Shown here piece after piece: positions 34,101 through 45,689 of a stretch of 64,000 bases of DNA; within the stretch, counting starts at the first letter, position 1; every line of letters begins with the position of its first letter. This DNA comes from Diplonema papillatum (lineage: Eukaryota > Euglenozoa > Diplonemea > Diplonemida > Diplonemidae), in assembly GCA_030068145.1 (NCBI GenBank), contig JAPJBO010000833.1:37293-101292 (forward strand). Reading direction: 5' to 3'. The translations under genes and the position numbers were made by a program. Below the pieces are notes generated by a model, which searched no databases, was not told the origin of the DNA, and saw only the letters and a program-made list of their open reading frames with translations.

Positions 34101-35761
34101 CCTCAACGTGGTCTACGACAAGTACTTCGTAGTAGAAGAAAGTCAGGTATGCATTTTCTGCGCCTGGCTTCCACACAGCCACTAGCACTGTACGTAGTAT
34201 GTTTCGTATTCTATTAGTCAGCTGGATATGTCGAGCATGCTCGTTTATTCGCAGGCGCAGGGGTTTCACAGCAGAATGACGACATGCGGGCCGAGCTTCG
34301 AATGACGAGCGATGAGAAGTTGAAGTAGTTGATGCAAAGGACGGAATGAATGCTGAACAGACACTCTAGAAGCCGCGCGGGACTAAAACGAGCGGCGATT
34401 CACACAGAGTGAACTCGTTCGCCCGCCAGAACGCCCCTTTCCCCTGAACATTAGAGAGAAGACTTGATGTTAGCATCATCACATACACGAGTGGCAGGAT
34501 TTGCCCAAACACTCAACTAGTATTTTCCCCGGTAGTGCCTACTCGGCGCCATTACCCAGCCTCGACCCGCATCGTGTCTCCGAAACGACGACGCCCGCCG
34601 TAGCAATACGGCGGGAAGTGAAGAGGCCGTGAGCTCACCGGAGAGTGCATTCTATTTTGTCTCTTGCTCACTTCGAACATGATTCGATACCTTTTACTAA
34701 AGTCAAATGCCTTTGTCACTCGAATTGCCTCAGGAAACTCGCACCAATCACAGAGCGGGATAAGCAAAAGCGAGATCATCGAGTCGTTATACACGCGGTT
34801 GAGCACGGGCGCTGATTACGATCCCCCGAAAATGTACTCGGGTCTGCCGCCGACTTTCTCTGAGCCTGATTTGGCAAAGAAGTACCGTGAGATTATCGAC
34901 GTCGTCGCATCTGCGGGAACGAAGGACTCCTTCAGCGCGAGCGTAGGCACCAGCATCAAACTGGAGGTTGAATACAAAGTAGCAGGCGGCTTTGAATTTG
35001 AGACCAACTACATTGCCACGCCTCGAGCTCTCATTAGTAAGCTGCCCGGGTACCCCTTCTTGATCAGCAACTACGCGTTTTTGCTGTCAAACGCGCCACT
35101 GTTGATGTCAATCGACCGCTTTCAGATGATCCTGGAAGACAACACAAAGGAACCGTACCTTCGCTACGCGCCGAACGGCGAAGAGCTAGATATGAAGCAG
35201 GTTTACTACTTCAGAGTGTTTGTTAAGTTGAGAGATGATGTCACTTCGCAAGAGAGGACTGACTTCGTCAACGAGCTGAAAACGCACATTGATCGTGACC
35301 ACCACACGGTCCTTGTGGCGGAAGATATGAAGGATTCGACGCAAGCTGCTGTGGATCTTCTTATGACCTTTTTTTACGTCATCTCCACGATTGCCGTCTT
35401 GCTGAATCTGTTCCTTCTGTGGACCTCGTTCACCACCAACGTGAGGCAGAACGCGTGGGCTTTTGCGGTTATGCGCTCTGTTGGATTCACGGTGGACCAG
35501 CTCATCAAGGCTTACATTTATGAGGCGCTCTGCACGGTGCTGTCGGCGCTGTTCTGCGGGCTCATAATCGGGATTCTGGTAGCTTTGACGCTCTCCGCGC
35601 AGTTCAACATGTTCTTAGAGCTGCCGCTGGACTTCGAGTTTCCGTACGTCCTGTTCCTCATCGTCTGCTTCGAGGCCGTGTTCTCGTCGGTCATCGGCTC
35701 GTGGTGGCCGGCGCAGGAGCTGAAAAAACGAGAAATCGCGCAGGTGCTCAAGTCTCAGTAA
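31170..35761 (+). CDS. Large FtsX/MacB-type permease, three exons
   Basis: Exons 31170-33487, 34065-34146 and 34754-35761 (phases 2 and 0) give 1135 residues. A first membrane helix (TYVVGLLAVVVVVFIVSTLL) precedes a ~350-residue extracytoplasmic domain. A three-helix FtsX block follows (from FYFLRLLLDQIFNAVVV, including the cytoplasmic EHGMLRALGFRK and ending IPIRRAMGHSLRDAL). After two to three more helices comes a second extracytoplasmic domain. A second FtsX block (FAVMRSVGFTVDQL) ends WWPAQELKKREIAQVLKSQ. This is the duplicated layout of LolE-like or FtsX-family permeases. There is no Walker motif, so any ATPase is a separate protein. In bacteria the family extracts lipoproteins or transmits force to cell-wall enzymes; in this eukaryote the substrate is unknown. 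Confidence 0.8.
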
Positions 35762-38592
35762 GGAGCCTCGGCTTCAACGCACGCCCACAGTCAAAACGAA
35801 CGGGCACCGAGCTCGCTCGTCCAGAGGTCTGCGCGCACCTGGCACTCCGGACGCGAGTAGTAGCCACGGCTGCAGAGTTCACGAAGAACTTATCGCCGGT
35901 AATGGACGCATGTTTACAACGACTGGGCATGACGGACACCGAGTTCCTAGTCCGAGATTCTGAAGATCCGACCTTGTTCGTGCGCGCCAAGCGCAAAACT
36001 TGAGTCGTAGCTGCGACAGCTGAGTCCACGAAGAACTTATCGCCGGAACAGCAGTCTGATGATGAAGACACACCAACGGAGGAACACGTCCACACAGCCG
36101 CGCAGCCGTCGTGGTGCCAAGAAGTGATGGGGACGTGGAATTGTGGCGGATGAAAAAACCCGTCCGTTCATGTCTCCGTTTTTGCGACTGTAAACCGCGG
36201 GGGTCCACTTCAGCCGGCGTGGCCCTTGGGTATCTTGTAGACAAGCAAGCTCATTATAAGAAACGCGCAGAGACAGGAGCAAGAGAAACAGCTAATGTAG
36301 ACCGGTAGCATTGGCTCGAGTCTGATACAGGTCACAGGCATCGCAGACGTGTACGAGTATCTTTGATTAGGTCCTTGTGTGACGGCTTAGTGGGACGGCG
36401 CCAAGAACAACGGAATGCGCGCAACCGCGTTCTACTCATGGTCGCGGTCGTCTTTGCTGAACGTATTTCTCACAACAACGAGCCTACGCATGTCTTTCAA
36501 AAGTTGTCTACTCAAACGCGTAAATGAGAAGTTTGTGACAGGGTGCTCGTCGCAGCACTCAGATTTCACTTTTGCGCCAGAAAAGTCAGGTGCACTCAAA
36601 AGTGAACAAAGATGACCCCCTCTAACCCCTCCCTCTGTTTTCCATTTACCTGCAGAAGAGTAGAAGCTGGCGTTCAAGGAACGGCGCTGTAGTTTTTACT
36701 CCCCGTTGTGCACGCACCGAAACAGACTGAAACTTCCAATCAAGGGACTCTGATGAGCTATAGCTTCAACACCGGGTGAAAAACGAGGAAAACGGAGGGG
36801 CAGTCTCGCGTGTAGTTCAAACACTCCTTACGAGGAACGAACGAATGTTCCTCTTTTTCGCTCTCAGTCATCGACATTGCAGGAGGGGCAGTGTTTCCTA
36901 TTGTTCATTAAAATAAGATGCCCAGCCCTGCATATATATATACCGAAACCGAGATTCTGACTCTCGAAGCTGTTACCCGCGACTCGTTCTTATTCTGTTT
37001 TGGTCCTCCCGGATTCCACTTTTCCCCCACAGTCTTGCGTTGCAAACTTGCCTTTCAACTGGAACGTCGGACTTGGGTTGTGGCTTCGCACTTCTAGTTC
37101 CTGGAAAGGCTCACAAAGTGTGAACAGAAGTGTGTTCCCTTCTCCCGGGCCATAGTGATACACCTGCTGACTCGTTCACGTTTGGCACTAAATCGCGTAG
37201 TAACTCTACTTGTTCAAAGAGACAGTGTACTGACCAAAGTCTAACATCGAGTGCACTTGGAGCTTTCGAGCTAATGAGTGTGCGGGTTGCGGGTTGCGGG
37301 TTGCGACATGTGGAGCAAGTCAGACAGTCTGTTGTGGTGTGTATGGGATGTCCAGTGATGAAATTGGGATGTGACGCACACGTGCACTCTGTATATGGCG
37401 CGACCCCGTGGGTTGGTTGGTTTGATTTCGAGTTGTCAATTTTGTCTGGGTGTGTGTTGCCCCCCTGACAGGCCCACACGCAGAACACGACCCTGAACCT
37501 CATCTGGGAGACGGCAAACTATTCTGGACCGAAAGGGGCTGCCAGGGCAGCCTAAGAAGTGCCAGCTCAGTATCGGGTGTGACCTGCCATGCCGGTCCCA
37601 ATCCGGGGCGCATCGGGACCCTGCTAGAGCCAACGGTGCTGACCTTATTGTACCTGGATTCGAAAGAAGTCCACAGCTGCGGGCAGAATAAACGTTTTGA
37701 ACACGAACTCGTTAGAATGAGTACATGTGAACGTTAAGAGCATCCTGCCCTTCAGCTTTTGAACGGGGCTTTATCGTTATGAAGTTGGACGCCTGTCGAA
37801 GCTGTGTGTATTTTATGCCCCACCCCCAACGATTCCGCAATCAGTGCCGTGGGGGGGTGCGAGTTTTTAGCACTTGCTTTTGTGGGGAGCCTCCAAGCCT
37901 TATCTTGTCCGAGTTTCCGCCAACGCAGACCGTCGAGCCGCCCCAGGTGAAAAGCAGAGGTCGATAGGCAGTGCAACTGCTTTATACTCTGTTATTCGTT
38001 TGTGCAATCTACCAACTCTAGCGGTACCCAAACAAGTCAATCTCAAACAACAGCTGTGCTGCGGAAAGCAGCGCTCCCTCATGCGGCTGTGCGAGCCTCG
38101 TTCTTTGCTGCTTCTGGTAGCGCCAAGCCCCCGTTGGACAGACCTCTGCTTTTTAGTCAGTATTTGGATGTGATCATCATTGTGTCCTCCTCCCAAGTCT
38201 TTTTGAGAACTTCTGCCTCGCACTGACTCTACGAGGATTTTTGTTGTCATACCGACTTACTGCTAGCTACCACGCCTTGTTTTCCGCTTCTCCTAAAAAT
38301 TGAAAGGTGGTGGGATGGGCTCAAAGATACCACCGCAAAACACCGGACTTTTGTTTTCCCTTTCAATTAGATTTGAACGTGCGGGTCCCGGGAAGCCGGC
38401 AGAAGATTGAACAGAAGGAGTGGCGGGGTTGCGGGTTAGCTGCATGGGGGTTTCGGACACGTGCAACAGCTGTTTTTACACAGGCGGCACATCTCACCCG
38501 AGGATATGTGGCAAGCCCTCCTGTGCAATGAGGTTGGCCTGACTAGCTGTTCCAAGCTCCCGGGTGCAAGCAACCATCAGTGGTCGGCAGTC
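35762..38592. other. Long intergenic stretch
   Basis: No supported gene. A 25-bp direct repeat with one mismatch (core CACGAAGAACTTATCGCCGG) occurs at 35875-35899 and 36022-36046. A TATATATATA run lies near 36935 and a GGGTTGC triplet near 37284-37306. Confidence 0.4.
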
Positions 38593-39068
38593 GCCACCTT
38601 GGTCACAGTTTTTTTTGCGTCGTGTTCGGGAAGAACAGGGGAGAGACAGGCGGTCAAGGCCGATGGAGAGACCAAGAAAAGACAGCAGAAGCGCTTTCAG
38701 GCCCAACTTGATGAGCTGCAGCCCGCAACGCGTGACACCAACGACGTAGAGATGCGGAACGAAATCCGCAGCGACGTGACAACCGCAGCCTGGACTGCAT
38801 GGGAGGAGCAGCAGAGGAGGCAGCGTGAGGTGTGGGAGAAGGAGCGGGCTAACGCCGCGTAACCTGGGAGCTAGCGTTCGAGAAGCGCTTGATGAGCTGG
38901 GCAGACGCACAGTCCCAAATCGCGACGCAACGCGAGGAAGCGGCGTACGCACGCCAGCTGCTATGGATGGCGGATGTCGAGCAGAAACTGGCCGCCGTGA
39001 CCGAAGAAATGAACGCCGTTGAATCGCTGCTCGTGAGACTAATGGCACTTCCACAGATGATCGATTAA
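38593..39068 (+). pseudogene. Coiled-coil ORF broken by a frameshift
   Basis: A highly helical, charged segment (KKRQQKRFQAQLDELQ, then WTAWEEQQRRQREVWEKE) ends at a TAA at 38860. The same kind of helix continues at once in another frame (WELAFEKRLMSWADAQSQIA ... VTEEMNAVESLLVRLM), to a stop at 39066-39068. Frame 2 is open only from 38853, immediately before the first frame ends. A one- or two-base indel in a single ancestral coiled-coil gene explains this; a sequencing error would too. The C-terminal helices of Myb/SANT-like transposon proteins look similar, but the match is only in style. Confidence 0.45.
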
Positions 39069-39234
39069 CAGTACGCGGGGCAAGAAGCGACCGAAGCATG
39101 GCATAACGCGTGCAAAGAGGTAGCGGCTTGTGCAGTCTCACAGATTGTTGCTGCATATCAAGTTCAAACTACTGCTGCAACTACGTCCCGTTTCACCTTG
39201 CCCTGAAGTGCAGATGCCGTGCTGCTGAGTGACA
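39069..39234. other. Spacer
   Basis: No supported feature. Confidence 0.4.
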
Positions 39235-39324
39235 GTCCGGACCGGAAATAACCCGGACCGGGAAAAGTCTGGAACGCTGGAGCGTTCCATGTTTATTCCG
39301 GATTAAAATATTGCCGGCCCGGAC
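39235..39324. mobile_element. 90-bp foldback element
   Basis: The ends GTCCGGACCGG and CCGGCCCGGAC are imperfect inverted repeats. The centre is a palindrome, GGAACGCTGGAGCGTTCC (39271-39288). The whole unit folds on itself. No convincing target duplication. Confidence 0.5.
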
Positions 39325-39530
39325 TTACAGCAGTCCAGAATGTATTTCTGTTTAGGGTAATTAGAAAGGGCGCGGGGTGACGTCACTGACCTAGACACAC
39401 GGGCAAGACGGCGGAAGCTGGCCGCCCGCTAGTTCTTCTCGTAGCTAGCCATCGTGATATCCTTCACGATATCTTCACGCGGCAAGTACTTCGGACCCAA
39501 GCGGTACTGCGCAGATTGTAAATCGTATTG

Positions 39531-40014
39531 ATGTTCGAGGACAAAGAAACATCAGGATCGTTTGATGTTTCTTTATGGCCGGATGCGGTCCGTGCTGTGT
39601 TTTCAGAGTGTAAGTTCACATTTTATGTCTTCAGGTCGTGGCTATTCGCGTCGCTCATTCACCCGCCTTGTCGTCTGGTATCTCATACACTCCGCCGAAC
39701 GTGTGATCGAGGACTTTGTCCAGAGCCATCTCTTTGGCTGTCAAGGCGGCACCCCCGCCATCCCGGGACCATACTCCCATGCGCCGCCCTTGACGATGGC
39801 CTGGCTGATGAACCGGCATGTTTCCTTCGGTAGCACCAAATATTTTTTTTTCTTATTTGACCCCCCCAATTATTCGCCGACGAAGTTGGGCCAAAAAGAT
39901 TTTTTTTATTTGCCCAAATCAAATAGTTGTCAGGTACAATTATTCGCCCCCCCCCTTTACTTCGTTTGTGGGCCGACACTCGGGTATTCTCCGGTATCTT
40001 TTCGATTGGTGTGA
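39531..40014 (+). CDS. Tentative two-exon gene with a 25-nt intron, or a frameshifted ORF
   Basis: Exon 1, 39531-39609, encodes MFEDKETSGSFDVSLWPDAV and ends in a phase-1 GTAAGT donor. A TTCAG acceptor 25 nt later restores Cys and continues with SRRSFTRLVVWYLIHSAERV and GGTPAIPGPYSHAPPL. Both parts look coding in different frames. Twenty-five nt would be an extremely short intron, so a frameshift is equally likely. From about 39840 the sequence becomes T- and C-rich and the true C-terminus is uncertain. Confidence 0.3.
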
Positions 40015-40392
40015 CTCAGTCCCTCCCGCTGCAAAATTTTGTGAAATGCAGGAGTGGACTTGTCACAGCCAACCGCACAGACAGCCTTGATTTTTTTTTT
40101 AAACACCAGGCCGTACAGTTTGCCAGACAAGAAACCTGGTGCCTGACCTGGTGGGTTCTCCGGGTTCACTTCTTCACAACGAAAAACGGCACAACCACGA
40201 ACACAGACAGGCGCGGTTTGAACCCGCACCAGTTGCACACTGCAACCGGCGCCTGCCCCACGGCACTGGGGCTCAGAAAAACGAAAGGAGAGTCAGCTAA
40301 GGGCCTGGAAAGGCCACCTGTCACTCAGACTGGGGCCAACTAATTCAAAAAACCGGGGGCACATTGGTAACCATCCCGATTTTACCCCGCCT

Positions 40393-41380
40393 TCACGATG
40401 AGAGGGCCACAAGGGAGTCAAACTTGGCAAGGCTCACCTGGAAGGTGCCTCTTTGCACCGCCCCCCCCGTTCCTGCTGGGCAGCTTGGGGCAGGATTTTT
40501 TACGCCCGGGAAGGGTAGGTGCGCAGCTCGGACGCCTGATACGAAGTAAGGGGCTTTCACCCACAGCAAAGGTACTGCTTGCCTTGGCCGCGTTTCGAAA
40601 AACACGTTTCCAGGGGACACCGCGAGGAGGTGGCAAGTCAGATTTTGTCCCCCTCGATTGGTGAGTTTGAATCTAGTGTATGTGCAGAACTTGAAGCAGT
40701 GCAGGGAACCATCTTCGTTGAGAGGAAATGACTGCTCGAACACTTTCGTGTCCACGTGAGAGGCTCTGCCTTCATAATAAACACAAAGTGATACAGGTCC
40801 TTTGCTACCTGTTGTTCTGATCACCATGATGGCGTTGAAGTTCTGTATTTTCTTCACAACAACTTCATCCCTTCCGTTCGAGTAGTCAAAAAATGACAGA
40901 TTAAGTTCGGTGGCTATGAAATTGATCATGTCACAGAAGTGCAAGAACTTCGATCTGGATGTTTTTTCAATCAGCTCTGATGGCTCCTTGGTGCTATGTT
41001 CCTCCTTTTTGGTGCTGTTTTCTGGCTCAGACAGCTCTCTTGCTCTTTTCAGCAAGGTCATCGAAGCCATTGCGCTCTCGCAGGGGTAGCCCATGTCTGT
41101 TTTCATCCTCTGCTTCACGTGTTTCCTTGAACTTCTTCCCGTAAACCCCCCTCTTTGACAGGTTCCTCTTGTGTTCATTGCTCAGTTTGAAGATGCATCT
41201 GTTTCTATTGGACTTTGAGTTGTTTCTGACTCCACTGTCTGACTTTCCGCTGATTTCGTGTTCTTCCATTGCATCTGCGAGAGTTCTCGGCTTGGTATCG
41301 AATGCTCCTTCTTTCGGCTTGAGCTCGCGCAATAGGCATGAGTACTCGTCATCATTTCTCGAATCCAGCAGTGACTGCAA
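40393..41380 (-). CDS. Two overlapping minus-strand ORFs, unrecognised
   Basis: On the minus strand, frame 1 (41380 to 41027) reads SLLDSRNDDEYSCLLRELKP ... KFKETREAEDENRHGLPL. Frame 2, coding-like from about 41100 down to 40640, reads MASMTLLKRARELSEPENST ... FDYSNGRDEVVVKKIQNFNA. The tail of frame 2 (40640-40393) is GC-poor in signal and probably not coding. The overlap suggests one gene with a frameshift or a hidden intron, possibly a transposon ORF. No ATG opens frame 1. No family recognised. Confidence 0.35.
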
Positions 41381-41636
41381 GCTGTACTCGCTCGCACGGC
41401 GAAGTGGCGCGAATCACTTGTCGCAAGCAGTGTGCAATGCTGACGACTGCAACCCGTGCTGTGCGCCCAAGGTTATTGCAAGTTTTGTCCCTTGTGCCAA
41501 GGCAGACCCAGCAAATAAGAAGAAATTGATTTTGAGGAACGTTGACGGAAGATCGTCGTCACCGTCTTTTACTTCGATCAAGTAGCAGTTTGGGAGGAAA
41601 GAGGGTTACAGATGCTTCGTCGACGTACGTCAGGCG

Positions 41637-43151
41637 ATGAGCTGTGACGACACAGAATCCTCTGCATCCGCGACATTCGATGTAGTAACTGGCGCTCTGC
41701 TGTGCCTGTTGGGCGTAGGAAGCTGGATCACGATTAATGGCGTGTTCCAACAGTTACCTATCCTTGCCAATGAGCTGCCAGAGGGCTGGGCCCTGCCGAC
41801 GTGGATAACCGTCATGATACAGAGCGCCAACGTAGCTCCTTTGGTGCTGCTGTGTCTTCAGAAGCATTGGTCAGTCGACCTGACGAAGCAGGGGATATGC
41901 GCAGGGATCATCCTCAACATCGCTGCGATGGCGGCTCTCGGTACAGGTTTGTACCGCGAGACAACGGACATCGAGGGTAGGAGCCACAGTCTCATGTTCT
42001 TTCTCCTCCTTACAATAGCTGCGTCTGCGGACTGCCTTTCTAGTGTGACGTACTGGCATTATGTCGGTAGCTTCAGTCATGAAGCTTACGTGACTGCAGT
42101 AGCGATTGGTGAAGGCCTGTCTGCCGTTATGCCTTCTGTGCTTGCATGGGCACAGGATCCAGGAGCCAACCACCCGAGGTTCTCGGCGGGTGTGTACTTC
42201 GTGCTGTTATCGTGTATCATGAGTGTGGTGCTTGCCGCTTTTCTGGCCCTCAACGCGCGGAAGAAGGAAGAAAATGTGCATGCCTTGAGGGCACCGACGA
42301 TATCAGTGGCAGAAGGCGTTTGCGAGAACCGTGTAGAGAAGGACGAAGAGGGAGACAGCCTACTCAACGCGACAGAGCACGCTGCATGGTTGCTCGCGGG
42401 TAAGGCAGATGAGCATAGATATCATGCGATTGGAGAGACTCCGGTCAATGGAGATGCAGAAAGACCATTGGACGGGCCGCAGTATTCGAAAGGTGCTCAC
42501 GGCGTGGTTGCGGACAGCGTGCATCGAGACAGCGAAACATCGTGGGACGACGAGATGCAGCTACATGGCGACCGAATCGTGGACCTTTGCCTCTTCCTCT
42601 TATTTTTCACGTCTTTTCTTCAGAACGGCGCACTGCTGTCGTGCCAGAGCTACGCTTCTCAGTCGTACAGCAACGAGACGTATCACTGGTCGCTCGTTGG
42701 ATCAATGATTGTGCAGCCCATAGGTAGCGGCCTGGTGTTCTTTGTGCCAGTACCGCTTGGCGGCGCCGCCGCGCTTCTCCTCATCCTGTTTCTCAGCTTC
42801 GCGTGTGCGGGCTATCAATTTTACATCGCAACAACCTCGCCACACCCTCCTTTTAACAACGGCGCGGGTGAGTTCCTGACAGTCAGCACCAGCATGGTGG
42901 CCGCCTTTGCCATACAGTACCTCAAAACCAGCGCTATGACCATCCTCAGGCGGCATACAGGTGCACGCAGCCTAGCGTCCTCAACACGCAGCATTAGGTC
43001 CCCGCCTAACTTACACTCAGGCGCTGCGTTGCTGCAGCGTGCGGGCATCGCAATTCAAGTTGGGTCCTTCGTCGGGTCTGCCTTGTTTTTCGTCCTCGTT
43101 GTCGTCTTGCGCATCTTCAAGCAGGACAGCAGCGGGAGTGGTTCATGGTGA
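41637..43151 (+). CDS. SLC52A: Riboflavin transporter of the SLC52/RFVT family
   Basis: A single exon of 504 residues with ~11 membrane helices. The N-terminal signature GVGSWITINGVFQQLPILAN followed by ELPEGWALPTW closely follows the RFVT pattern (G-x-W-x-x-x-N-x-x-x-x-ELP ... LPEGW). Further family-like stretches are SSVTYWHYVGSF and FLQNGALLSCQSYAS. A hydrophilic acidic loop (~210-310) separates the two halves, longer than in the human proteins (445-469 residues). The family imports riboflavin across the plasma membrane, feeding FMN and FAD synthesis. The ATG used is the first in frame. A role on an internal membrane cannot be excluded. Confidence 0.85.
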   Translation: MSCDDTESSASATFDVVTGALLCLLGVGSWITINGVFQQLPILANELPEGWALPTWITVMIQSANVAPLVLLCLQKHWSVDLTKQGICAGIILNIAAMAALGTGLYRETTDIEGRSHSLMFFLLLTIAASADCLSSVTYWHYVGSFSHEAYVTAVAIGEGLSAVMPSVLAWAQDPGANHPRFSAGVYFVLLSCIMSVVLAAFLALNARKKEENVHALRAPTISVAEGVCENRVEKDEEGDSLLNATEHAAWLLAGKADEHRYHAIGETPVNGDAERPLDGPQYSKGAHGVVADSVHRDSETSWDDEMQLHGDRIVDLCLFLLFFTSFLQNGALLSCQSYASQSYSNETYHWSLVGSMIVQPIGSGLVFFVPVPLGGAAALLLILFLSFACAGYQFYIATTSPHPPFNNGAGEFLTVSTSMVAAFAIQYLKTSAMTILRRHTGARSLASSTRSIRSPPNLHSGAALLQRAGIAIQVGSFVGSALFFVLVVVLRIFKQDSSGSGSW

Positions 43152-44166
43152 GCACTTCGGATTCTGAGTTGAGTAGTGACGCTTTTCAAAACGTGCGCGG
43201 TGCGCTCAGCTAGTCAAGGTTGTGAAAGCTGCATCTAGCACAGTTGCAAGTGCCAAGTGACAAAACGCGCAGAGACGGTAGTATCTGACCTTCTCGGTTT
43301 CCTGGTCCGTTCAAGTTATTATCTCCCTAACCACCGGTTCACTGTTCCATGTCATCCTGATACAGAGGTGCCTAGCCCTCATTGTTACATGCAGCGACGT
43401 ATTCAACTTGTGTACCTGTTCACGCCCTATCTCCCGGAACTGCATCGACCTGTCGTTGTTTTTGCATGGTCTATCAGGGTCTGTCGCAAGCATTCAGTTT
43501 AGGGTCCATCGCGGTTGACACGTATCTGGCCGGTAACTCGCTACATCAGTATTTGGTGGGCTGACTCGTGGTCTGGTTTCGCGCTGGCAGCCCCACCCCG
43601 CATCGAGTCGAGGGGTGGGTGTTTTAAAGCACCTTCCACTACACAAAACCGTGCGTCGTTTGCCGTAGACACGCGCTCGCCTCCTTGCTACTTTTCGTCT
43701 CTATCCCGTTTCACGCTGTCGAATAACTCTCTGAGAAATCGTTCCTTTTCACCTGCCGTTGCCAGCATGCGAAAACAGATGAACTGCTTGTCGAGCTAAC
43801 CATGTCAGACCGGAAGAATATCGGACCACAAGTGGTCCAACTTTATAATTCAAACATTTTACGGTATTCAAAATCAGATCGAAGCCGCGTTGTGCGTTTC
43901 GATCGAAAGAGGTCGATCCCCCAGACTCTGGCCCAAAGTATCAGGCCCAGAGACTGGCGAATTTCCAATCATCTCGTTCTATTCTTTGGCGACAACAACT
44001 TGAGTACTGACTCAAGCTGGTGAAGATCCATGCGCTGACCTCGAGCATCTCACTTAGCGCAGAAGAAAACAAACAGCGGCGCTGCACACGATAAGTGAAC
44101 AGGGTAGAGCTGAAGGCACAAACCTACAGTGCACTCTCTTCGCTTTGGTTTCGTGTTCTCTCTCTC
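43152..44166. other. Intergenic
   Basis: No supported gene. A 76-codon open frame near 43257 lacks a start codon and motifs. Confidence 0.4.
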
Positions 44167-44865
44167 ATGCTTTGGGGAAGAAGGTCCGTGTGGGTGGGTG
44201 CAACGGGGCGAATGGCTCGGGTCATTTTGGCCCTGGGCAACCCCGGCAAAGCCGCACGAACGCAGAAACACAATGCGGGGCAAATCGTGCTGCAGAAGGT
44301 AATCGATGACCTCGGCGTCGACATGCAGCCGAAGAAAAAGAGCGTCTTGAGTATCATGACACCAGAAATGTGGCGTACTCTATGTGAAGAGCGGAGTGAG
44401 TACGACAAGTTCAAAGAACTGTCGTTCCACCGCACGTACCTGGCACAGAGCTCAGTGTACATGAACCTCAGTGGGTCCGTAGCGGCAAGCTACGTAGCGA
44501 AGATATGTGATGGAGATTGGTCAAAGCTGATGGTTGTCCACGATGACTTAGACCTCCCCGTCGGTGTCGTGAAGCTCAGAGGCCTCAAGCAGCACGACTT
44601 GACCCGGTTAACGCACAACGGTGTTCGCAACGTCGCCGTCGCTGCTCGTGGACAACCTTTCTACCGGCTACGTATCGGAGTCGACCGAGGAAGGCCTCTA
44701 GGTCACTTGGACACACTATCGCTGCATCACTTGGGCCTGCACCACCCAACATGCATGCTCGCCTCGCTACTCTTTGCAGCTGATACCCCTCCAGACAAGC
44801 TTCTCACCGCCATCAACACTTTAAAAGGAACCTCAGCTACGGCACACTTCGCTCACAATGCGTAG
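44167..44865 (+). CDS. PTH1: Peptidyl-tRNA hydrolase, bacterial Pth1 type, probably mitochondrial
   Basis: A single exon; 232 residues from the ATG at 44167, or 217 from the internal ATG at 44212. The short basic extension MLWGRRSVWVGATGR before the core could be a mitochondrial presequence. Core motifs: VILALGNPG (substrate-binding Asn), KHNAG (catalytic His), VYMNLSG, VVHDDLDLPVG (the conserved Asp) and THNGVRNV (the Asn of HNG). The enzyme cleaves peptidyl-tRNA released from stalled ribosomes and recycles tRNA. The usual GGGHGGHNG loop is replaced by GLKQHDLTRLTHNG, so the glycine-rich part that contacts tRNA is altered, while the catalytic residues are present. Confidence 0.88.
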   Translation: MLWGRRSVWVGATGRMARVILALGNPGKAARTQKHNAGQIVLQKVIDDLGVDMQPKKKSVLSIMTPEMWRTLCEERSEYDKFKELSFHRTYLAQSSVYMNLSGSVAASYVAKICDGDWSKLMVVHDDLDLPVGVVKLRGLKQHDLTRLTHNGVRNVAVAARGQPFYRLRIGVDRGRPLGHLDTLSLHHLGLHHPTCMLASLLFAADTPPDKLLTAINTLKGTSATAHFAHNA

Positions 44866-45689
44866 GTACCACATCCTCTGTGCTAGTCGTATTCTCCGCG
44901 CGAGCAACAGCAGCTTTGCAAAACCTGGTCAAACCGCGTCCTCGGTTCAGGCACCATTCATGTGAAGCAAACATCCGTATCGTCGCACTGACTTTCTTCC
45001 CTTCCTCCGTTCCTCTTCCAGTACGTAGACACCCACCACTCTGCTCAAGGGTCTTCGTTCCCAGATTCACTGCCGGCTCGTCATTCACCTGAGTGCTATG
45101 CGCTGGTTTCTGTGAAGCGTCCGCTTTGCGGTTTCTTTCTCTCTCTCTCTTTGTGCGTCGTACGGTGTGGCCCTCTGAGATGACCAACTTCACAAACCGC
45201 GTGAACGCCATGCTTACGTTGCCCAGCCAGGCAGTCTGTGTACTCAGGTACTCAGTGATGAGGTCCCGCGCAAGATGCGCCCGGCATCGGACGAGAGTTT
45301 GTTCTGTCGCTCTCAAAGGGGGTCTTAGAGTATCTAAATGCGACTAGGTGCTCAAGGAAAACCACGCACAGACCAAGGACTGACCAGAATCTCTTGAAAA
45401 ATCTCCTTTCGCAGTTACTCCCCACCCCCTCCCCCCCGCCCCGCACGAATGAAAAGCACGGTGGAGAGTCTGTCGCCGGGGAGGCAGTGAACGCCACAGG
45501 AGCAGGTGATCCTATTTGCTAGTCGTTGGTGGTTGGCCGTGGTACTCGGTGGTTGAGAAAGAGAAGAGGAGGAAAGCAGGGTGTCGAAGGTATCCGATTA
45601 TACCTGGCGACACGCTCTAAACAAGTCTTGTTGAAGAAACAGTTGGACCAAGCGGCGCAGGCCAACGAGTGCGGAACAAAAAAGAGAAG
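44866..45689. other. Intergenic upstream of TOR
   Basis: A minus-strand frame with protein-like stretches (LITEYLSTQTAWLGNVSMAF) lies at about 45316-45060, but it has no linked exons and I do not call it. Confidence 0.35.

Noticed and set aside
37111..37503. Minus-strand 130-codon frame
   Set aside because: No motif, no splice context, Cys/Thr-rich chance composition.
44837..45316. Minus-strand 159-codon frame downstream of the hydrolase gene
   Set aside because: Some protein-like stretches, but no linked exons and heavy low-complexity Arg content.
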